Assembly: GCA_006386115.1 (NCBI GenBank)
Contig: VFIW01000080.1
Location: 62,001-126,000 of the forward strand
Origin: Globisporangium splendens
Lineage: Eukaryota; Oomycota; Peronosporomycetes; Pythiales; Pythiaceae
Direction of reading: 5' to 3'
Length of the DNA: 64,000 bases
Shown here: piece after piece, positions 55,262 through 64,000 of the stretch
Position numbering within the stretch: the first letter of the stretch is position 1
How the letters are laid out: the number at the start of each line of letters is the position of its first letter
Notes under the pieces: generated by a model
The model's input: the letters and a program-made list of their open reading frames with translations, nothing else
Database searches by the model: none
What the model was told of the DNA's origin: nothing
Position numbers and translations under genes: made by a program

Positions 55262-58200
55262 ATGGACTCCCAGACGATTGAGAAGGATGGAGCCGCCGCT
55301 AAGAGTACGTCCTCGACGCCTCCGTCAAAGCGGCCGCTAGCACCCACGCCCCTGGACGTGTGGGTTGACAAGACACGCAAGCTGCTGGTGCGCGAGAAGG
55401 ACGAGGAGATCGCCGTCATGCAGCAGGAGCTGGACGCGCTGGACGACCTGCAGAACCCGAACGTGCTCGTCAACCTGAAACTGGCGCAGTACTCGACGGG
55501 ACTCTTTGGTCGCACAGTCGTCAAGTTGGCGTTCCCGTCGGCACATGTGCAGCGCGCCAAGCCGCACCAGTTCACGGTCGGCGACCTCGTGCAGCTGCGC
55601 ATCGCCAGACCATCTGCGTCGTCGTCCAGTGTCAAGAGCAGCAGCGCCAGTGGAGCAAAGTACCCGACGGGGATCGTCGCGCGCGTGGAGGAGACCGCGC
55701 TGTCGATCGCACTAAGTGAAAGTGATGATGTGGACGAAGACGAGCTGCTCGCAAAGGCCGTGACGATCGATCGCTTGGTGAACAACGCCACGTTTGTCAA
55801 GCTCTCCAGTGCGCTCGACCGTCTCGCAAAGTTCGACCATGGCGCTGCCCAATCCGTCGTCGAGATGTATGCCTTCCTTTTGCTTTACAGTGGTTATGTT
55901 GGCGCTAATACTAACAGAAGATCATGGTGACTTATGGTGTATGTTTGTTTCTTGCTGTACATGTAGCGTGTTTTCGGGCAAGTCGCCGAGTTGGAACCCG
56001 TTGCCAGAGATCACGCCGTTCAACCCGGGGATGAACGAGTCCCAGCTGGAGGCGATCCGATTCGCACTGGCGTCCAAGGACCTCGCGCTCATCCACGGAC
56101 CACCTGGAACAGGTAAGACCACGACGGTCGTTGAGCTCATCCGACAGGCAGTCACCAAGTACAAGATGAAGGTGCTGGTTTGTGCACCGTCCAACATCGC
56201 CGTTGACAACGTTCTCGAGAAACTCGCGACTGCCGATGGCAAGCTCCAACTTACGCGCATCGGCCACCCAGCGCGGTTGCTCCCACAGGTGCTTAAGTAC
56301 TGCCTCGATGCGAAGATCGAGGTCGCCGAGGGCACCGAGATTGTGAATGACATCCGCAAAGAAATGACGGCGATGCAGACCCAGCTGCAGAAGACGCGCG
56401 ACAAATCCGTGCGCTTCAATCTCCGTCATGAGCTGAAGGTCAACCGGACGGAAATCCGTCAGCGCGAGCAAAACGTTGTGCAGGAGCTCGTGAGGCATAG
56501 TGATGTGGTGTTTGCGACGAATGTCGGTGCGTCGTCCAAGCTCTTGAAGGACACTACATTCGATTTGGTGGTAATTGACGAGGCGGCGCAGGCGTTGGAA
56601 GCGTCGTGCTGGATTCCAATCCTGAAGGCGAAGCGGTGTGTACTCGCTGGTGATCACCTGCAGCTCCCGCCGACGATCAAATCGAAGTCGGCCGCGTCGG
56701 ATGGCCTTGAACTCACCTTGTTTGATCGAATCACACGGTTCCAGAGTACCCAGAGCGTCGTCAAAATGCTCAAGATCCAGTATCGTATGCACGAACACAT
56801 CAGTGACTGGAGCTCGAGCGCGATGTACAACAACGAGCTGCAAAGCTTTGACGGCGTCGCGAGGCGGAAGCTGCACGAACTGCCGCACGTGTCGATCCAA
56901 GAAGACGATGATATGCTGAATGCAACACTTCTGCTGCTGGATACAGCAGGATGCGAGCTGGAAGAAGGTGGAGATGATGATGATGGTGTTCCAGCAAAAA
57001 GTGGGAACAGTGTCTTGAAACTTTCCAAATCGAACGAGGGTGAAGCACGCGTCGTCGCAAAACACGTGCGAGCGCTACTACAGACTGGTTTAAAGCAAGA
57101 GGAAGTCGCTGTTATCACGCCGTACAACAAGCAGGTGCAAGCATTGAAGGCGTTGCTGCTCGAGTCCTTCCCAAAGCTCGAGATTCGCTCAGTCGATGGA
57201 TTCCAAGGATGCGAGAAAGAAGCCGTCGTGATGAGTCTGGTGCGATCGAATGCGCGAAAGCAAGTCGGGTTCCTCGCCGACGACCGCCGTATGAATGTGG
57301 CGATCACGCGTGCAAAGCGTCACGTCGCAGTGGTGTGTGATACGGACACCATCAGCGCGCACAAGTTTCTGGACGTTCTGGTGAAGCATTTCGAGCGATT
57401 TGGCGAGTATCGTAGTGCTCAGGAATACCTTGATGACGAACTTGTGCAGGGATCTGCGGATCAGTTTGCTTTGCCCGCCGTCGTTGTAGGCGACATTAGT
57501 GACACTTCCAAAGCTACACCGCCTGCTCCGGTTGCTGTGGCCGTCAAAAGCACCAAACCAGCTCCACTCGCTAATTCAAGCGCCGCTACGAAGAAATCCA
57601 AGTCTAAGAAGGGTTCGACTGCGAAGCCTGTTGTCAGTGATGGCAAGCAATCAGCTGTCGTTTCGCCTCAGGAAAATGTGATTGCCCCTGACGTTCCGGA
57701 CAATGATGTCCAATCACATGTTGATGATGACAGCAAGGAAGGAGACGACGAATTAGAAACGAAACAAGCGAGCGTGTTTCAAATGATGGCGTCCGATAGC
57801 GAGAGTTCGGAAGACGAGCTCAATGAAGAAATAGACAATCCCTTGAGTCGCGAGAAGGAAGACTTGACGAATGCCAATTCGCTGCTGAAGGAGCTGCATC
57901 TGAGCCGATTAGCCCGCCAGCAGCCTTCTCCATCACCTGCTGCGCCTGCGTCGAAGAACAAGAAGAAGAAAGGCAAGAAGAACAACAAAAGTACTCCAGC
58001 AAAGTCGAATAACAACGGAATCACATCAGCAACATCGGGTACGGTCCCCGTCGGTGCTCTGAAAGATGGCGAAGATGAGCTGGACTTTCTCGCAAGACAA
58101 GCCGTCGATAACAAGAAATGCTCGTTCCAAGGCACCAGTCGCTGCAAGAAGAGTACGGCGACGATGGGCAGTCTGTGTCGGTTTTGCAAGTTGAAATTCT

Positions 58201-58409
58201 GCTACGACCACGGGCTCCCAGAAGTGCATGGCTGTGGAGACGCCGTGCGCCAGTTTGAGCGCACACAATTCCAGCAACGAGCGCGGGAACCAGCTGCAGC
58301 TAAGACCTTGAGCGCCGACAAACGCAAATTGCTGAAGAAAAAGCTCGATGACAAAGTGGCACAGCAAACCGCGACGCGGAAAGCGAAATCCAAGGAGACT
58401 AAGAAGTGA
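55262..58409 (+). CDS. IGHMBP2/SMUBP2-type SF1 helicase with AN1 zinc finger, two exons
   Basis: Exons 55262-55866 and 55967-58409, intron 100 bp (GAGAT|GTATGC...ATGTAG|C), giving 1015 residues (human IGHMBP2 is 993). Landmarks are Walker A GPPGTGKTTTVVELI (about 245), CAPSNIAVDN, VVIDEAAQALEASCWIP (about 405), AGDHLQLPPT, LKIQYRMHEHIS, VDGFQGCEKEAVVMS and DDRRMNVAITRAKRHVAV. Residues about 660-900 are a charged linker. A C-terminal AN1-type finger follows (KCSFQGTSRCKKST to YDHGLPEVHGC). The R3H domain between helicase and finger in animals is not evident. Role by homology: 5'-3' RNA/DNA helicase linked to ribosomes and tRNA genes. The upstream open codons from 55238 begin with TTG, so ATG 55262 is used. 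Confidence 0.93.
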
Positions 58410-58601
58410 CAGATAAACTGGATGAAGGCACTTCTGCGACTACGCCAGCATAGCTGGAGCGTTCCAGCACAATTTTAGCGCCAACGGCTTTAGAATCTAT
58501 CCAGCAACTGTGCCGAAAGTCAAATGGCTAATGTCTGGATTATTTTCGCTGATTTACTTGTAAGATTATGGGCAATAGCCTCGTGCCTACCGTGCGTACT
58601 T

Positions 58602-59746
58602 CTACATGGAAGTGAGCAATTTCTCGACCGCAGCATTTTCATCCCCGTCGCACGCCAGCAACGCTGCTTTTGCCTGGTCCTGATGATGCACAAATACCAA
58701 ATAAAAGAAAAAAAACAAAGTGAGGGATACATACTGGCAGTAAGAAAAAAGGCAAGCTTCGTATCGTAGCATACCGCAAGGAAGCCCATGTCAGTCAGTC
58801 GCGACACTGCGGCGTCGTCGGTCGATCGCTCTTTGGCGTACGTCTCGGTCCAGAAGCGAGCCGTGCTAACAAACTGGTCGTGGTCGTCCAAGTACATCTT
58901 GGCGACTTCAGCATCCTACAACCAATAGTTTCCCGTCGTCATCATCCACACCCATGCACTTAATGCCATCACTGGATAGTCAACAATGATAAGCCAACCT
59001 GCGGGTCGCTGGGTTCCGCAGCCGAGAGCAGCGCTTGGATCGAGAGCAGTGCCGTCTTGATCGTCAGCGCAGGCGACCACTGGTCTTTCAAAATGTCCTA
59101 TTGCAAAGCTCCATGTTAGAAGAAATACCACCGAAAATATCCCTATTCATCATCATGTGCGATGCACGTACGAGGCAGATCGCACCGGTCTGGGACGAAA
59201 TGTTGGGGTGCCAGATCTTGGTCTCGAAGCGAATCTTGGGCGGCTCAAATGGGTATCTGCGCACAATAACCCACACACAGAGATAGAGAGATTGCGACAC
59301 ATAAGAACTCAATGAGGTCCCATATCCATATGTAGAATGCACGCCATCGTACTTGGGAGGGATGATGATCTCCAACTGGAAGACGCCGCCTTCATACGGC
59401 GTGCCTGACGGACCCTGGAGCGTTCCTAAACGCATCGAACATTTACATACACAACACCAAAATGAGCTGCTTCCACTCCGTAATGAAGCAGAAAGAATAC
59501 GCGCACTGTATGCGCGTATTGCTGCTGCTTTACCTTGCAGCGCACTCAAATTGGACGGATCGCGCGCGACCGCGACGACGCCAGACACTTGCGTGTCGCG
59601 CTGGCACTCTTCCAGCTCCTTCCGCACGCGTCCACCTGCACTCACACACACAGGAGATAACAGAGGCAGTGGGGGTGAGTGGGCGTGCATGGAGCCATTG
59701 TGCGGCGCGTGGGGAGACGCGCGCTGCCGTCTGAACCTGTTGCCAT
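58602..59746 (-). CDS. UBE2K: Ubiquitin-conjugating enzyme E2 with UBA domain (UBE2K-like), seven exons
   Basis: Exons on the minus strand are 59737-59746, 59534-59635, 59353-59425, 59172-59256, 58999-59097, 58775-58915 and 58602-58679. Introns are 74-108 bp, all GT-AG, phases consistent, 195 residues (human UBE2K is 200). The UBC fold shows [44 protein letters not shown] with active Cys89, then [19 protein letters not shown] and [14 protein letters not shown]. The C-terminal UBA domain has RLTDMGF and [22 protein letters not shown]2K extends Lys48-linked ubiquitin chains. The 10-nt first exon (ATGGCAACAG) and its GTTCAG donor are the least certain part. Convergent with the helicase, 192 bp apart. 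Confidence 0.87.
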
Positions 59747-60019
59747 TCTGTGTGCTTTTCTTTTCTCCCCTTCTTTCTCTATGTGGGCAGAAGGATGGGT
59801 GCAGCGAACATTGGAAAGGCGGGGAACATTGAGCATAATTCAATTAATGATTGATTCTACTTCAAGACCGGAAGAGAAGACGGTAGATACTACATGCAGA
59901 GTCGAGACTTGAGTTAAGAATGTTCGATTATGAATGTAAGGACAGGAGTATGGGAAGCATTTGGCTATTTACACTCAAGCTCGTCCTCATCCCCTGGCAG
60001 ATCTGTATGCAATGATCGA
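59747..60019. other. Intergenic
   Basis: 273 bp between UBE2K and the 3' end of the VTT gene on the same strand. No gene was seen. Confidence 0.5.
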
Positions 60020-61003
60020 TCACGAGTCCTTCTTTGAGGACGCTGGCTGCTGTGTGGGGTCGCTGGCGGCATTCTTGTGGCGCTGTTTCTTCACGATGGC
60101 TGGCACGAGCATCCCGAGCGCCAGCAGCACGAGCGAGCCGATGGTCTTGGGGTTGAGCATGTCGCTCGTGCTCGAGAGCGTCGAGAGCATGGCGCCCGCC
60201 TGCACCGTGATGAAGTTGTACGGCATGAGGCCGAGCGCCACGGACGGCGTGAATAAATAGAGCGGCACTTGCAGCCACGGACTGGCCAGGTTCAGGAACC
60301 AGTTGGGCGAGAATGGGAACACGCGCAGGAACAGCAGCATGTAGAGCAGCTCGCCCTCTTTCTTGGCGCTCTCGATCTGCAGTCGCAGGTGCGCGAGCTT
60401 GTTGGGCAGGAACCGGTCGCACACCCCCGTCACGATGGCCTCGGACGCCAACATGCGCGACAGCAGGTAGCAAAACGACGCACCGCATGCTGTGAGCGCA
60501 CAGACGAGCGGGAACGCCAAGGGGAGCGGCAGCAGCGCGCCTGCAAACAGGTTCAGCACAGCGGATCCGGGAATCGCAAACGTCTGGGAGGCATATACAT
60601 ACATACAACAGTGTCTTAAGTGAGACTGTGGCTATGCACGTGACAATGTGAACACGAGAGCGCCAACCTGCTTCATGACGTACACGCACGCAAAGCAGAG
60701 CAGTGCGAGTGGGAACTGCACGTCGAAGATGTGCACAAAGGTGTCGTGCGAGCGCTGGAGCTCGGTCAGCGACGAGAAGCTTTTGATCGAGAGCTGGTCC
60801 AGCTTGGACGTTGTCAGACCGCGACGCGCGTCCTCGTCGCGCACGCGCTGCAGCAGCAGCGAGCACAGCGAGAGCGTCGCGACGAGGCAGCTGCCGAACA
60901 CGAGCAGGAGCTTCAGCGCCAGTGCCACGAGCGAGTCTCGCGTAGCGTGCGACCCAGCGGTGGCAACGCGATGCGGAGCGTCTTGGTGGTTGCTCGTCAT
61001 CAT
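60020..61003 (-). CDS. TMEM41/VTT-domain membrane protein, two exons
   Basis: Exons 60668-61003 and 60020-60583 on the minus strand, intron 84 bp (CAG|GTTGGC...CCCAG|ACG), 299 residues. One N-terminal membrane segment (LVALALKLLLVFGSCLVATL) precedes the VTT (SNARE-associated/DedA) domain. The diagnostic segment is VYVMKQTFAIPGSAVLNLFA with GASFCYLLSRML, and the loop RVFPFSPNWFLNLASP is near-identical in type to human TMEM41B. VTT proteins are ER phospholipid scramblases needed for autophagy and lipid mobilisation. ATG 61003 is the first in frame. The C-terminus is a short basic cytosolic tail. Confidence 0.9.
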
Positions 61004-62344
61004 GGTGTTGTCTGTTGTGCCTTGTTCTCTCACAGTGTCAGGGCAGTTGACAGTTAAACGAACCTAGTGCGCATCTGAACAAGCGTAAAGTTCGCACTGT
61101 CTCCAAACCAATGCAAAAATTACATTCGCTGATCAATTCAGCGATTTGTTTGAAGGAAAATAGCATGGACAGAAATAAACAGAGGTCTGAACAACCTTGA
61201 TGGCACTGTCTCTGAGTTGGAATCAGCGTGGAATCATCGAGGACGAATAGACTTCTGCACCCATAATTTGGAGCCACAAAGCACTCGGAGAAACAGTCAA
61301 CACGACACTGTACTACGTGACGAATATTTCGAGACCCTTCTGCCGAGGCGTGGTCTTCAACACTTCAAAACGGGTCCTTCAGGCGCCTCGAACAGAAGGG
61401 GTCTCGGATTAAGAGTCAACACCTCCAGCACCGACCAAGGTTCGCAAAGAGTCTTGGTCTTCCTGCCTCACTTCTTGCCCATTTCGCTGTCTTATGCCTG
61501 CCTTCGTGCGTCACTCTAAATGTCCACAACTTAGTCGAAATCCCCAACTGGTGTGAGTCATCGACCAACTCGCTGAAGAAAGACCTTTTTATGCCAAAAG
61601 TATCCATATCCTTTTTTTATTTCAAAATGCTGAGCGAATCTGCACGAGATCTTTTCCACTGTACAAATGATTTAACTCATTCCAGCCTTCCTCAATACTG
61701 CACAAGCGGCAAAGCGCGGCGTCACTCCGATTCAGACTCCAAACGCAGTGGCTACAGTACATACCCCAGTTGTGCATCGCTCACTCGTGCACAGGCACGA
61801 TGCCATGATTTTTTTCACCTTGCCACCAACTGCGCTGTGCTTTAGTTGGTGTATGAACGGCAGACGAGGCTCAACGCTGCAGTAGAGCGCAGCTGCTCCG
61901 TGGAGGACAGTGATCCCCAGTGAACCCAAAGCACGTCTTACAGCTCTTCGCTCCTCCTCCACCACTCTGCATTGACTCACTCGTGCAGTGCTCACTGCGA
62001 TCGATTGCGCCTCGTGCGGCTGCCCCGTCCTCTCCTTTCACCACCAGTGTGCAGAAGGTTCATGGCGGGTTCAGCGCGAGAGCACGCACGCGCACGTGGA
62101 GGAGAGTGGCTTTCTCGAAATCATTCACGGTAGATGAAGCCACTGCCTTCCACGTGCGTGCTCCTCCATCCTAGTGGGTCATTGTTTCCCTCCCTGTTGA
62201 CTCCAGCAGCAGCTCTAGGCTGCAAGCACGTCGCCGAGGGCTCATTCTCTCGCTTCATTTCCAAATTTCGCCTCGAGATCACACTCAAGTGAACGATATC
62301 ATTTGGAAGACATCAAGACTGTGCTGCTCACGTCCTCGTTCATC
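61004..62344. promoter_or_regulatory. Divergent intergenic region with strong core promoter for kinase F
   Basis: TCATTTCCAAATTT at 62255-62268 (preceded by GCT) matches 13 of 14 positions of the oomycete Inr/FPR core and lies 77-90 nt before the ATG at 62345. The remaining 1.2 kb has no recognisable gene. Confidence 0.6.
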
Positions 62345-63883
62345 ATGGCGACCAACGCGATGACTGACAGGGAGCTCCAAGACAGCGTTGACACGCACCT
62401 TTTACCGAACATGATGGACCTCAACGTCTCGGACGCCTTCGATATCATCAGCAACTTGTGCCACGAAATGCGAGAAAGTGAGATTCTTTGTCGGCGGCTT
62501 GATACCAGGCTAGCGTTCCTGCGAAGTCATCCGCGCGAGCTACATCAAGCGAAAAAGGTTCCTGTATTCGCCAACACGCTGGGTCACGTCATTGCGTTTT
62601 TGAAGAAGTACTCAGCCAAGAAGCTCTTGCAGAGGATTGCGTTGAATCGAATCATTACGCAGCGTGTTCGCACACTCCACGAAGATATCAGCGAGTTGTT
62701 CAGGGCGACAAAACTGGATCATGTGCCTGAGATGTCCGATTGGTTGAGGTATTTGGAGCAAGATATTGCCAACCAGCTCTCTCTTCTTGAACAACTCACT
62801 TCGAGCCACCAAGTATCCACTGAGTTGGTAGGAGGGTCATTGGAGGAGGCGCTGATAGAGCTCAAGTTTGAAATCGACGGCAGGATTAATAAACCAGAAG
62901 TTACGGAGCTGATGGCAAGAGTGCTGGCGAGTGTCGAAGCGCGCGCGGGGTGTGAGCCAACTCCTCAAGTCCCACGATGGTACATCCGACGCGACGATGT
63001 GGAGCTAGTTGGTGATATCATTGACTGTGGTTCGTTTGGAGAAGTGTACAAAGCGAAGTGGGGAGCAGATAAGACCGACGTGGCCGTCAAGAGCCTCTAC
63101 TTGGACACTCCAGATGCACAGAAATCGTTTCTGAACGAAACTCAAGTCTGGTATATTCTGACCCACCCTAACATCATCAAGATGCACGGAGGGTGCCACG
63201 TTGGCAAGCCCCTGTTCTTCGTCGCTGAGTATGCATCAGAAGGTAACTTTGCTGACTTTTTCAAGGACAACGAAGAGAACAAGCGTCAGATGTGGAGACT
63301 ATTCCATCAAGCAGCTCAAGGACTTTTGCATCTTCATACGCGAACTCCAACAATTGTTCATGGAGACATCAAGTGCAACAATATGCTGATCGGGTCGGAC
63401 GGAAAAGCGAAATTGTGTGATTTTGGGTATGCCCACATCAAGACGCTGTCTGTTGGCAAGAGTATCAAGGAACAGCCGAGTGCTGTCCGCTGGAAAGCTC
63501 CTGAATGTTTGTTGGGACAAGGCGTGGAAGCGAATCCAAGCACTGCATCGGATACTTATGCGTTTGGGATGAGTATCATCGAGGCTGTGATTGGTGACCT
63601 ACCATACGGCGTGGCAGATGACGAGTCGATCATCAACCAGGTGGCATCTGGCGATGGATATCCTCGACCTGCAACGGGTTTCACGGACAAAGAGTGGAAT
63701 CTTGCTCAGAAACTGACTGCGTTTGATCCGAGTGAGCGCATGAAGCTGAAGGATGCAGTGAAGGAGCTGGCGGAGCTTGCTGAGATGTGCTCCGTTTTGT
63801 GCCCATCTTGCCACAAAGAAAACGGTACCAGGAACAATTTCTGCGGTGCGTGTGGAAAGCCACTTTCTGTGGATGGCGCGTAA
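62345..63883 (+). CDS. Helical bundle - TKL kinase - zinc ribbon protein (kinase F)
   Basis: 512 residues from ATG 62345. The first 22 residues (MATNAMTDRELQDSVDTHLL) are its own. From MMDLNVSDAFDIIS it is nearly identical to kinases B and C: bundle, GGSLEEALIELKFEID, hinge VPRWYIRRDDVE, GSFGEV, AVK, HGDIKCNN (His339-Gly-Asp341), CDFGYA and WKAPE. Catalytic residues are complete. After PRPATGFTDKEW the tail is distinct and short, ending in zinc ribbon CPSCHK...FCGACGKPL. Marker residues follow kinase B in the N-terminal half and kinase C in the kinase half, so it looks like a recombinant. Confidence 0.88.
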   Translation: MATNAMTDRELQDSVDTHLLPNMMDLNVSDAFDIISNLCHEMRESEILCRRLDTRLAFLRSHPRELHQAKKVPVFANTLGHVIAFLKKYSAKKLLQRIALNRIITQRVRTLHEDISELFRATKLDHVPEMSDWLRYLEQDIANQLSLLEQLTSSHQVSTELVGGSLEEALIELKFEIDGRINKPEVTELMARVLASVEARAGCEPTPQVPRWYIRRDDVELVGDIIDCGSFGEVYKAKWGADKTDVAVKSLYLDTPDAQKSFLNETQVWYILTHPNIIKMHGGCHVGKPLFFVAEYASEGNFADFFKDNEENKRQMWRLFHQAAQGLLHLHTRTPTIVHGDIKCNNMLIGSDGKAKLCDFGYAHIKTLSVGKSIKEQPSAVRWKAPECLLGQGVEANPSTASDTYAFGMSIIEAVIGDLPYGVADDESIINQVASGDGYPRPATGFTDKEWNLAQKLTAFDPSERMKLKDAVKELAELAEMCSVLCPSCHKENGTRNNFCGACGKPLSVDGA

Positions 63884-64000
63884 TAAGCAAAGTAGTACTT
63901 ATCTCATTCGAAAGTAATGTCAAATGCCATTTCGATTGATGAACAAGTGGTCTTGGCATCCAGTTTGTCGGTCATTCTTGTGAGCGTGGCAGCATGGCGT
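63884..64000. other. 3' flank, no feature seen
   Basis: 117 bp to the window edge. Confidence 0.5.

Overview
The window reads as nuclear DNA of an oomycete, most likely a Phytophthora/Pythium-type plant-associated species. Five observations support this. There are secreted PL3 pectate lyases in several copies. Most single-copy genes have conserved eukaryotic orthologues split by GT-AG introns of about 74-203 bp, mostly close to 100 bp. Matches to the oomycete Inr/FPR core promoter (TCATTYYNCAWTTT-like) lie 50-150 bp upstream of many start codons. There are tyrosine-kinase-like (TKL) kinases, and transposon relics. No tRNA, rRNA, CRISPR or organellar gene was seen.

Layout. 1-5777 is a large near-perfect inverted repeat (arms 1-1987 and 3791-5777) carrying pectate lyase genes: two intact mirror copies, one frameshifted copy across the inner end of the left arm, and one 3' fragment. 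5.8-9.5 kb is gene-poor, with a possible retroelement gag relic and a 15-bp minisatellite. Further intact pectate lyases lie at 9508-10290 and 21723-22502. 11.9-13.7 kb is a decayed Mutator-like (MULE) transposase. 14.7-34 kb is a block of ordinary eukaryotic genes: a coiled-coil protein, a proteasome assembly chaperone (PSMG1/PAC1-like, five exons), a tubulin tyrosine ligase-like enzyme, the splicing factor SKIP/SNW1, an SFT2 vesicle-transport protein, an amino-acid transporter, the tRNA threonylcarbamoyl-AMP synthase Sua5/YrdC, and a FAF2/UBXD8-like UBX protein. 52-61 kb holds an IGHMBP2-type helicase plus a truncated duplicate, UBE2K, and a TMEM41/VTT protein.

The unusual part is a kinase cluster from 34 to 64 kb. 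Five stand-alone proteins share one plan: an N-terminal helical bundle of about 170 residues, a conserved hinge (P-x-W-[YF]-I-x-R-D-D-V), a TKL kinase domain and a C-terminal four-cysteine zinc ribbon. Two of them have lost the catalytic Asp (HGN, HNN). A sixth gene (38862-43837), if its two long open frames are joined through an evident 80-bp GT-AG intron, encodes about 1631 residues: 16 ankyrin repeats, helical bundle, pseudokinase, second helical region, intact kinase. Its pseudokinase has HGK and GGFE in place of HRD and DFG, the same type of replacement as in animal MLKL. This gene is head-to-head with one of the HGN pseudokinases. Two further kinase pseudogenes lie in the cluster.

A theme across the window is near-identity confined to coding cores between paralogues with divergent flanks (pectate lyases, kinases, helicase). 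This suggests recent gene conversion or segmental duplication. Roles in cell death or immunity for the kinase family are inference from architecture only.
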